Shown here: one piece after another, positions 14,148-20,678 of the stretch | How positions within the stretch are numbered: position 1 is the stretch's first letter | How the letters are laid out: each line of letters opens with the position of its first letter | From: Chloroflexota bacterium | Lineage (GTDB): Bacteria; Chloroflexota; Anaerolineae; UBA4142 | Direction: 5' to 3' | DNA length: 21,433 nucleotides | NCBI GenBank assembly: GCA_016199405.1 | Contig: JACQGS010000283.1 | Coordinates: 1 to 21,433, forward strand | Translations under genes and position numbers: made by a program | The notes under the pieces: model-generated | What the model saw: only the letters and a program-made list of their open reading frames with translations | What the model was told of the DNA's origin: nothing | The model's database searches: none

Positions 14148-14627
14148 TTACATCTTTTTCGCCATCATCGCATCGCCCTTGACCATCAGGGAGACGTAAA
14201 GCGCCCAAGCGCCAACGACCAAGTGGATTACGCCATCCACGAGACCCAGATGCGCCACACCGAAGGTGTTCAGCGCCCCGGCTCCCAGTGGCGTTGCCGA
14301 TGGAAATAACGGAGCCCCCAACGGCACAAAACTATACACGCCGAAGAACACTCCGACCACACCGAGCAAAACGGCGATCCACTTCAGGAATGGCGCCAGC
14401 GCGGTATTCAGCCCTGGCACATACAACGCGGCGAGCGCGACGAGACCGAGAAAGACGTGCGCATAGTTCTCACCGTCCGTCAGCCAGAGGCCTAGTATTC
14501 CCCCCGTCTGACCGAAGAGACCAGGAGCATTAGGCGTTCCACCAAGCAAAAACCCCAAGATGCCAAGAAGCAACAAGACCGCACCACCAACTTGGTAGAA
14601 CCCTTTCAAACTCAATGGGTTCATCAT
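14148..14627 (-). CDS. four-helix membrane protein, DUF4383-like
   Basis: A 159-residue membrane protein with four helices: 12-30, 50-72 (ENYAHVFLGLVALAALYV), 80-100 and 125-150 (VAHLGLVDGVIHLVVGAWALYVS). The pattern of a helix pair with a His in each of two helices (YAHVFLG and GVIHLVVG) resembles DUF4383-type proteins; this assignment is tentative. The first of two adjacent ATGs (14627) has GGAGGTGAG at the right spacing. It has its own promoter at 14695-14723 and a terminator after it, so it is a single-gene unit. Confidence 0.8.
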   Translation of the reverse strand: MMNPLSLKGFYQVGGAVLLLLGILGFLLGGTPNAPGLFGQTGGILGLWLTDGENYAHVFLGLVALAALYVPGLNTALAPFLKWIAVLLGVVGVFFGVYSFVPLGAPLFPSATPLGAGALNTFGVAHLGLVDGVIHLVVGAWALYVSLMVKGDAMMAKKM

Positions 14628-14694
14628 TTTTTCTCACCTCCCTTCCCCTGTAGAATAATCTGCTGAATGAGAAAAGATGATTGGAACTAGTGGG

Positions 14695-14723
14695 ACTATA
14701 ACCGGTTATTTATCCGATTTCAA
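14695..14723 (-). promoter_or_regulatory. sigma-70-type promoter with palindromic operator candidate
   Basis: On the minus strand TTGAAA (14718-14723) and TATAGT (14695-14700) are 17 bp apart. The 12-bp perfect palindrome ATAACCGGTTAT (14698-14709) overlaps the -10 and spacer, where a repressor would block polymerase. The likely target is the gene starting at 14627, with a leader of about 60 nt. Confidence 0.6.
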
Positions 14724-14747
14724 GCCCTCCAACTGTTCATTTTTTGC

Positions 14748-16841
14748 TCACTTTCCGATTTCGGATTGCCATAATACCTGTACGACATGGTCAATCCCCG
14801 CCCTCAGATGGCGGCGATACGTACTGAAGGGCACATCCGCCCGTTCCGCGCTTTGTTCTTGCGTCGGCGCGGGCGTAATGAACGTGTGCAACAAAGCCCG
14901 ATATAATTTCGATTGACGCGGCGTGGCTTGCAATCCTTCAACAGTTTGCCGAATCAAATTCGTCAACCGCGCGATTCGATCCGCCGCGGCATCTCCGTCG
15001 GATTTGCTGACGATCAAGCGCGAACGCAACAACGGATTCTCGCGCAATTTCTCCGGCTCCGCGTAATGATCCAGCGCCGCGCGCACCGCCGAGGCGAATT
15101 CGGGCTCGCTCAACACGACGAGGGTTTCGCGCGCCGGCGGCGGCTTGGCGGCATCCGGGAAAAATGCGATCTCGCGTTCCGCCATCAGCGCGAGCCACGT
15201 CGCCGGCGGCGTCGTGCGCCAATCGTGCCCGTGCATTCCGTAGCGGTGAGCATCCGTTTCAAAATCCGCTTCCGGCAAACGCGGTGTATCCGCGTAAATA
15301 AAAACCGGCGCCCAAAAATCCGGGTCGGCGCATGGCAAGAACGTAAACGCAATCCCCGGCGTCGTGAGATAAAATTGTCCCATGTTCACAAACAAATGAC
15401 TCTGCGCCAGCGAAACGCCCTGATAGGAATCGCGCGCCATCCAAAAGCGAAACAACAACGCGCCTTCGCCTTGCCGCAACGGCGCGTGCGTCTCCAAATA
15501 TTTCCACGCGTGACGCGCCGCCGGATCGATTGCGAAATCTTGGGTAGTCGCCTTGTGTAATTCGACGACGAACATCAGCCCGGCAAGCCCTGCCTTTTCA
15601 TCGCCGGCGACGTCGCGGTAAACAATCGCGCCCTGGGGTTGGCGCGCGAACCAATGCCGCGCAATGCTCGCGGATTCCGCGCCTTCGAACTCTCGAATCA
15701 TCGCCTCCATCTGCGCCCAATCCGCCTCGCGCGGCGCGTCATTCAAAATGTTGCCGCTCTCTTGCCATTCAAAGTAGGGGCGGACGATGGGATTGTCGCG
15801 GTGCAAGAAAATATAATCGAACAAGACGCGATGCTGTTCCGCGCCGTGCGTTTCGGGCAAGCGTTGGGCGTAGTACGCGCGCGCGCGGCGATGCAATTCA
15901 CTGTACCAATCCGGATTGCGCCACCGCAAATCCGCCGCCAACGCCTCGCGCGCGACATCGTGCGGAAATAAGCCCAGCCGCCCGGATTCGATAAACGACA
16001 CGCGGCGCAGCCACTCGAACAAATCGCGCGCGTCCGGGACTTGGACGATTTGCGCGAGCAATCCTTCCGTCGTATAGCGCACTAGCGCGCAGGTTTCCAG
16101 CGCGGCGCGCTCCAGCGGCGCCGGAATTTTTTGCACGAATCGTTCCAACATCGCGCGCACCACATCGGGCGCGGCTTCCGGCTGAAAGCGAAAGCCGGCG
16201 CGCTGCGCGAATAATTCGGCGACGAGACTGAGCGCGAGCGGAAATCCGTGAGTGAACTGGAGGACCGCCGGGTGTTGTCCGCGCGGAACGCCGCGTTTGT
16301 CCAAGTACGCGCGACTTTCGATCGGACTCAGATTGCGGAGCGCGATCGTGCGAAAGAATATTTCCCATCCCGGATCGGCTTTCCATTCGAGCGAGGGCGG
16401 ATTGCGGCCGGCGAGCACCACGAGCGCATTCTCCGGCAAATTCGCCCAAAAATAATCGCGCAGCCAACGATCGAGCGGATTGAGAACTTCGTACGTATCA
16501 ATCAAGAGCGCGGGATGCCCGCCCGGCTCTGCCATTTTCTCCAACGGCTTTTCCGAGTCATTGCCAATGGCGCCCTTCAACGCGGCGATAAACGCGGACG
16601 GAGACGGATCGAGGTTGCGGCTGTCCAAATGAAAGACGGGCGATTGCATTTGCTCGCCAATCCGCGCGAACTGATTTAGCAAACTCGTCTTGCCGACGCC
16701 GCCGGGTCCATAGATATACAAAATTTGAAACGGCAAATCGGCAGACGCGAGGGCATCTCGAAAAAGATTTTGTTCGTTTTCGCGTCCCACGAAGCGGCTT
16801 GCCATCGCGGTGCGTCGTCGGCTTTTCGTTTGCGTAGGCAT
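14748..16841 (-). CDS. STAND-type ATPase, regulator candidate
   Basis: A 697-residue protein: VGRENE box (18-23), Walker A GPGGVGKT (45-52), Walker B ALLIDTYE (111-118) and sensor LVVLAGRNPP, as in STAND/AAA ATPases that act as signalling switches. A helical region follows, then a middle part (about 410-540; FRFWMARDSYQ, FTFLPCADPDFWAPVF) that resembles acetyltransferase-like modules in this family. The C-terminus (FITPAPTQEQSAERADVPFSTYRRHLRAGIDHVVQVLW) looks like a helix-turn-helix. This order is one I know from Chloroflexota and suggests a transcription regulator. The start at 16841 has GGAGA five bases before; an upstream in-frame start would add nine residues. No terminator is seen after its stop. 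Confidence 0.85.
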   Translation of the reverse strand: MPTQTKSRRRTAMASRFVGRENEQNLFRDALASADLPFQILYIYGPGGVGKTSLLNQFARIGEQMQSPVFHLDSRNLDPSPSAFIAALKGAIGNDSEKPLEKMAEPGGHPALLIDTYEVLNPLDRWLRDYFWANLPENALVVLAGRNPPSLEWKADPGWEIFFRTIALRNLSPIESRAYLDKRGVPRGQHPAVLQFTHGFPLALSLVAELFAQRAGFRFQPEAAPDVVRAMLERFVQKIPAPLERAALETCALVRYTTEGLLAQIVQVPDARDLFEWLRRVSFIESGRLGLFPHDVAREALAADLRWRNPDWYSELHRRARAYYAQRLPETHGAEQHRVLFDYIFLHRDNPIVRPYFEWQESGNILNDAPREADWAQMEAMIREFEGAESASIARHWFARQPQGAIVYRDVAGDEKAGLAGLMFVVELHKATTQDFAIDPAARHAWKYLETHAPLRQGEGALLFRFWMARDSYQGVSLAQSHLFVNMGQFYLTTPGIAFTFLPCADPDFWAPVFIYADTPRLPEADFETDAHRYGMHGHDWRTTPPATWLALMAEREIAFFPDAAKPPPARETLVVLSEPEFASAVRAALDHYAEPEKLRENPLLRSRLIVSKSDGDAAADRIARLTNLIRQTVEGLQATPRQSKLYRALLHTFITPAPTQEQSAERADVPFSTYRRHLRAGIDHVVQVLWQSEIGK

Positions 16842-16875
16842 CCAGTCTCCTTTCAAGATCGTTCGCATCCAGACG

Positions 16876-16995
16876 ACAAAATTCTAGTCTCAGTCCATCA
16901 CAATTTCATAAAGGGGGAAGCGCTCTCTAGCGCGTTTTCGCCTGAAAAGCGGCGTTAGAGAACGACTGCCCCTTCAAATAACAAAATTCTAGTCT
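16876..16995. repeat. palindrome flanked by 15-bp direct repeats, upstream of the STAND gene
   Basis: ACAAAATTCTAGTCT is found at 16876-16890 and again at 16981-16995. Between them lies an imperfect palindrome: AAGGGGGAAGCGCTCTCTAGCGC (16911-16933) against GCGGCGTTAGAGAACGACTGCCCCTT (about 16949-16974). The right-hand copy holds the -10 hexamer of the STAND promoter. An insertion with a 15-bp duplication, or two operator copies, would explain it. Confidence 0.65.
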
Positions 16996-17014
16996 ATCTT
17001 CATCGCCGCGTCAA
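16986..17014 (-). promoter_or_regulatory. sigma-70-type promoter of the STAND ATPase gene
   Basis: On the minus strand TTGACG (17009-17014) and TAGAAT (16986-16991) are separated by exactly 17 bp. The leader of about 140 nt would include the palindrome at 16911-16974. Confidence 0.5.
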
Positions 17015-17062
17015 TCGCGGTCGCGCCCACCGGCAGGGCTTTTGCAAAGTCGCGTCCGTCCA

Positions 17063-17140
17063 CGTCATTGCGAGCGAAGCGAAGCAATCTCCTTGTTGCT
17101 TGGGGATTGCTTCGGCGCAAATAGCGCGCCTCGCAATGAC
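17063..17140. repeat. CGTCATTGCGAG dispersed repeat, copy 2 (palindromic)
   Basis: GTCATTGCGAG (17064-17074) pairs with CTCGCAATGAC (17130-17140), and CGAAGCAATC (17080-17089) with GATTGCTTCG (17105-17114), giving a long interrupted hairpin. It shares both end words with 8389-8456. It ends about 30 bp before the -10 of the creatininase gene. Confidence 0.8.
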
Positions 17141-17170
17141 ATATGAATGGCGGCGCATCCCACGTTAGTG

Positions 17171-17176
17171 TATAAT
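17171..17176 (+). promoter_or_regulatory. candidate -10 box of the creatininase gene
   Basis: A perfect TATAAT lies 24 bp before the ATG. No good -35 box stands at the right distance, so this would be a weak or activator-dependent promoter with a very short leader. Confidence 0.4.
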
Positions 17177-17199
17177 GCCCGCGTCAAAGGAGGCAACCG

Positions 17200-17922
17200 A
17201 TGAAACTGCTCTCCGAAATGTCGTGGGAAGAAACCAAAGAATATCTCGCGCAAGAAGATCGCATCATATTGCCGCTCGGCGCGACCGAGCAGCACGGTCC
17301 GCATTTGGGCTTGGGCACCGATACGTTTGAAGCCGACGCGATTGCGCGCGCCGTCGGCGAAAAGACCGGCGTCGTCGTCGCGCCGACGCTCTGCTTCGGC
17401 ATGTCGCATCATCATCTGGGTTTTCCCGGCACGATCTCGCTAAAACCGGCGACGCTGATCGCCGTGTACGAGGATGTGTTCCGCGCGCTATATCGGCACG
17501 GCTTTCGGCGCGTGCTGATCGTGAACGGGCACGGCGGCAACGAAGCCGCGATCCAAAGCGCGCTGCATCAGGTCGCGGCGGATTTGGAGCATCTGCGCGC
17601 GAAAATTTTTCAATGGTGGAGCGACGCGGAAGCTTATCGCGTCGTGAGCGAAATGTTAGGCGCGCAAGAAGGGTCGCATGCATCGCCCGGCGAAACCTCG
17701 CTGATGCTCGCGATCAATGCGAATGCGGTAAAACTGCCGCGCTTGAAAGGACGCGACGCAAACGTAATTCCGTCGCGTGATATTTTGAACATGCACTTGT
17801 TTCCGCACAAATATCCGGATGGCATCATGGGTTTGAATCCGAGCAACGCGACGGCTAAAGTGGGGCAAGCGTTGCTGGACAAATCGGTCGAGATTTGCGC
17901 GCGCGAGTTGGAGAGTTTTTAG
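17200..17922 (+). CDS. creatininase family amidohydrolase
   Basis: A 240-residue protein of the creatininase/MftE family, zinc- or manganese-dependent amidohydrolases. Metal-binding residues are visible in order: E30 and H32 in ATEQHGPH, D41 in GTDT, H111 in NGHGGN and E165 in ASPGETS. The length is normal for the family. AAAGGAGG before the ATG supports the start. The substrate is not revealed: members act on creatinine, formamide intermediates or a peptide cofactor precursor, and no mycofactocin or riboflavin genes are nearby. It lies on its own between two repeats. Confidence 0.9.
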   Translation: MKLLSEMSWEETKEYLAQEDRIILPLGATEQHGPHLGLGTDTFEADAIARAVGEKTGVVVAPTLCFGMSHHHLGFPGTISLKPATLIAVYEDVFRALYRHGFRRVLIVNGHGGNEAAIQSALHQVAADLEHLRAKIFQWWSDAEAYRVVSEMLGAQEGSHASPGETSLMLAINANAVKLPRLKGRDANVIPSRDILNMHLFPHKYPDGIMGLNPSNATAKVGQALLDKSVEICARELESF

Positions 17923-17936
17923 CAGGCGAAAGACGT

Positions 17937-17975
17937 TTGACCTCGTTTCTCACACGTGCTAGAATTCCGGCACGT
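17937..17975 (+). promoter_or_regulatory. aap operon promoter with operator-like inverted repeat
   Basis: TTGACC (17937-17942) and TAGAAT (17960-17965) are 17 bp apart. The -10 is enclosed by a 6-bp inverted repeat ACGTGC (17954-17959) / GCACGT (17970-17975), a possible regulator site. The promoter lies 43 bp before the MITE and about 285 bp before aapJ. Confidence 0.5.
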
Positions 17976-18018
17976 TGCGAATGAGTTTTCTCGATCCAAA
18001 AAAGCAACTCGTTGAACA

Positions 18019-18163
18019 CTGGTGATTACCCACAAGTCCAAAACCAACCGCAGACCCTGGCACTTGCGTTCCCGCCAGGGCAAGTGGAACGCAGAGACGC
18101 AAAGGCAAAAACGGTTTTCTCTGCGTCTCGGCGCCTCTGCGGTGAGTTATGGGTAATCACCAG
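18019..18163. mobile_element. 145-bp MITE-like element with 8-bp target-site duplication
   Basis: CTGGTGATTACCCA (18019-18032) is the exact inverse of TGGGTAATCACCAG (18150-18163), and GTTGAACA directly flanks both ends (18011-18018 and 18164-18171). The inside has no reading frame of note; it holds further inverted repeats (ACGCAGAGACGC with TCTGCGTCTCGGC, and CCCTGGC with GCCAGGG). The perfect ends and duplication show a recent non-autonomous insertion. The parent transposase is not in the window and the family is not assigned. Confidence 0.85.
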
Positions 18164-18250
18164 GTTGAACAGGAGGTGGTTGAGAACATAGACAGACTCA
18201 ATTCGATGGATGATGGAATCGCTCAGTAATTCTCATGGAGGAGAAGTCAG

Positions 18251-19405
18251 ATGAAAAAGATTATTGTGGCTCTCGCGAGCCTTTTGGTTTTCGCGTTTGT
18301 TCTCGGCGCGTGCGCGCCCGCGCCTTCGGCGCCGCAAATTGTCAAAGAAACCGTGGTCGTGAAAGAAACGGTTGTCGTGCGTGAAACCGCCGCGGCGGCA
18401 GCGCCCAAGGCAACGGCGCCCGCCGCGCCGCCAGCCCCTGCCGTGCTCGGCGCGCGCTTTAAGGCGATCAACGACCGCAAGAAACTCATTTGCGGCGTGA
18501 ACGATGCGCTACCTGGTTTCGGTTATCTCGATAAAGCCACCGGCGCCTTCGCCGGCTTTGACGTTGATTTCTGCAAGGCGCTCACCGCCGCGCTCTTCAA
18601 CGATGTCAAAGCGGTCGAATACCGCGCCGTCACCGCCGGGCAACGCGGACCCGCCCTGCAAACCGGCGAAGTGGATGTGCTGATTCGCAACACGACCTGG
18701 ACGGTCACACGCGATGCAACGTGGGGACTGTTTGTCGCGACGACGTTCTATGACGGTCAAGGGATGATGGTCAATACGAAAAAGAATCCGACCGTCAAGA
18801 CGCTCAAGGACCTCAAAGACGCGAGCATCTGCGTGCAAACCGGCACCACGACCGAACTCAATCTCACCGACCGAATGCGCGCGGAAAATACGGCGTTCAA
18901 GCCGGTCGTGTTTGACACGGCTGACCCGACGTTTGCCGCGTACGATGAAGGACGCTGCGATGCGGTCACGACCGATATTTCCGGCTTGATCTCCCGCCGG
19001 ACGCTTCTCAAAGTGCCGGGGGATCACACGATTCTCGAAGCCGTGATGTCCAAAGAACCGCTCGGACCTTCGGTTCCAACGGGTGATTCGCAATGGTTCA
19101 ACGTCGTCAAATGGGCGGTGTTCGAACTCATCGAAGCGGAAGAGTATGGCATTACCTCCGCGAACGTGAATCAAATGCTCACCAGCAAAGTTCCGGAAGT
19201 TCAACGCATTCTCGGCGTGACCGGCGACTTGAACAAAACGCTCGGTGTGGAAAAAGATTGGGTCGTTCGCATGGTCAAAGCCGTCGGCAACTATGGCGAG
19301 ATCTTTGACCGCAATCTTGGACCCAAAACCCCGTTCAATTTGTCGCGCGGGGTCAACAATCTCTGGACCAAGGGCGGCTTGATGTACGCGCCGCCGTATC
19401 GGTAG
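18251..19405 (+). CDS. aapJ: general L-amino-acid ABC transporter substrate-binding lipoprotein
   Basis: A 384-residue extracellular solute-binding protein of the family 3 / AapJ type, binding amino acids. The signal peptide ends in lipobox LGAC (Cys 21), so it is lipid-anchored. A linker follows with two tandem KETVVV units and an Ala/Pro stretch to about residue 60. The mature domain has LICGVNDALPGFGYLDKATG, GFDVDFCKALTAALF and the conserved GEVDVLIRNTTWTVTRD, and ends RNLGPKTPFNLSRGVNNLW-like, all typical of AapJ/BztA. The ribosome site GGAGGAG lies 7 nt before the ATG. It is the first gene of the operon, and a hairpin 14 nt after its stop separates it from the permease genes. Confidence 0.92.
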   Translation: MKKIIVALASLLVFAFVLGACAPAPSAPQIVKETVVVKETVVVRETAAAAAPKATAPAAPPAPAVLGARFKAINDRKKLICGVNDALPGFGYLDKATGAFAGFDVDFCKALTAALFNDVKAVEYRAVTAGQRGPALQTGEVDVLIRNTTWTVTRDATWGLFVATTFYDGQGMMVNTKKNPTVKTLKDLKDASICVQTGTTTELNLTDRMRAENTAFKPVVFDTADPTFAAYDEGRCDAVTTDISGLISRRTLLKVPGDHTILEAVMSKEPLGPSVPTGDSQWFNVVKWAVFELIEAEEYGITSANVNQMLTSKVPEVQRILGVTGDLNKTLGVEKDWVVRMVKAVGNYGEIFDRNLGPKTPFNLSRGVNNLWTKGGLMYAPPYR

Positions 19406-19419
19406 AAATTCCGCGAGCC

Positions 19420-19474
19420 GGTGCGACGCAACAAGGGGCAGGGACAAGCCCTGCCCCTACAAATGCGTCGCACC
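19420..19474. repeat. nested palindromic repeat between aapJ and aapQ
   Basis: The outer arms GGTGCGACGCA (19420-19430) and TGCGTCGCACC (19464-19474) enclose the inner arms GGGGCAGGG (19435-19443) and CCCTGCCCC (19449-19457). The inner part is a common GGGGCAGGGACAAGCCC repeat unit. The structure would form a strong RNA hairpin inside the operon. Confidence 0.8.
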
Positions 19475-19490
19475 CAACTTTGGTTGAGCA

Positions 19491-20672
19491 ATGACGCCCC
19501 CACAATCTTCCGCCTCCGTTTCCGCGCGCACGTCCGTGCCCTTCTGGCGCGATGTGCGCGTCCTGACGATTCTCGCCCAAATCATTTTTGTCGTCGCCGT
19601 CGCGGTTGCCGGCGGCTATCTCTACGCCAATCTCGCTTCGGCAATGCAGCGGCGCGGTCTGGTCGCCGGCTTTGATTTTATTAACAACGAGTCCGGTTTT
19701 GAGATTGGCGAAACGCTCATCCCGTACCAACCCACCGACACATATGGGCGCGCGTTCCTTGCCGGTTTCTTGAATACACTCTGGGTCAGCATTGTCGGCA
19801 TTATTCTGACGACGATTCTCGGCGTCAGCGTTGGCATTGCGCGGCTATCGCCAAATTTTCTTCTGAGTCGGCTTGCCGCCGGCTTTATCGAAATCATCCG
19901 CAACACTCCGCTGCTGGTCCAACTTTTCTTTATTTACTTTGGCGTTTTTGTTCGTTTCCCCTCGGTCGCCGAAAGTCTCCAATTTCCTGGACCCTCTTTT
20001 GGGAATCAGCGCGGCCTCTTTTTCCCCAAGCCGATCCCGCTCGAATCATTCCCGGCGTGGGCAATCTTTGTGGTCGCCGGCATTTTTATTGCGCTGGCGT
20101 TATGGATCGCGTCCGGACGCGGTCAGTCGAAACTGCCGCTCGGCTGGCTTGGATTTGCCGCGCTGATTGCTTTTCCGATCATCGGTTCGCTTCTCCTTCC
20201 CGCGCCGTTTGAATTTGAAATTCCGGTGCGCGAACGATTCAACTTCAAAGGCGGGCTGCATATCTCGCCGGAATTTGGCGCGCTTTTGACCGGGCTGGTC
20301 ATTTACACCGCGGGCTTTATCGCCGAAGTCGTCCGCTCGGGCATTCAAGCGGTCAAACGCGGACAAGTAGAAGCCGCCTACGCGCTCGGCTTGCGCGGCG
20401 GGCAAGTGCTGCGGCTCGTCATTTTTCCGCAGGCGTTGCGCGTGATGCTTCCGCCGATGACGAGCCAATACTTGAACCTCGCGAAAAATTCTTCGCTCGC
20501 CATCGCGATTGGATTTCCGGATTTGTTCAGCGTCACGGCGACGATTGCGAATCAGACCGGTCAGCCCGTGCCGGTGATTTTGCTCGTGATGGTAACGTAC
20601 CTGGCGATAAGTTTGTTCACGTCCCTTTTGATGAACATCTACAATCGGTACGTGCAGATATTGGAGAAATAA
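19491..20672 (+). CDS. aapQ: general L-amino-acid ABC transporter permease
   Basis: A 393-residue membrane protein with about eight helices, like AapQ/BztB. The His/Glu/Gln-type permease motif is present: GFLNTLWVSIVGIILTTILGVSVG opens the core domain, and the EAA loop reads EVVRSGIQAVKRGQVEAAYALGL. Between helices there is a long insertion (about 170-255, FGNQRGLFFPKPIPLESFP) typical of the Aap type. It would form the membrane channel with AapM. The ribosome site is weak and it follows the strong hairpin of 19420-19474. Confidence 0.9.
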   Translation: MTPPQSSASVSARTSVPFWRDVRVLTILAQIIFVVAVAVAGGYLYANLASAMQRRGLVAGFDFINNESGFEIGETLIPYQPTDTYGRAFLAGFLNTLWVSIVGIILTTILGVSVGIARLSPNFLLSRLAAGFIEIIRNTPLLVQLFFIYFGVFVRFPSVAESLQFPGPSFGNQRGLFFPKPIPLESFPAWAIFVVAGIFIALALWIASGRGQSKLPLGWLGFAALIAFPIIGSLLLPAPFEFEIPVRERFNFKGGLHISPEFGALLTGLVIYTAGFIAEVVRSGIQAVKRGQVEAAYALGLRGGQVLRLVIFPQALRVMLPPMTSQYLNLAKNSSLAIAIGFPDLFSVTATIANQTGQPVPVILLVMVTYLAISLFTSLLMNIYNRYVQILEK

Positions 20673-20678
20673 GACCAA

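Noticed and set aside
14035..14208. N-terminal extension of the 14034 membrane protein
   Set aside because: It crosses a hairpin and a terminator and has no ribosome site, while GGAGG stands before the ATG at 14034.
18509..19447. A 312-codon minus-strand frame
   Set aside because: It is the antisense shadow of aapJ; the plus-strand product has a signal peptide, lipobox and family motifs.
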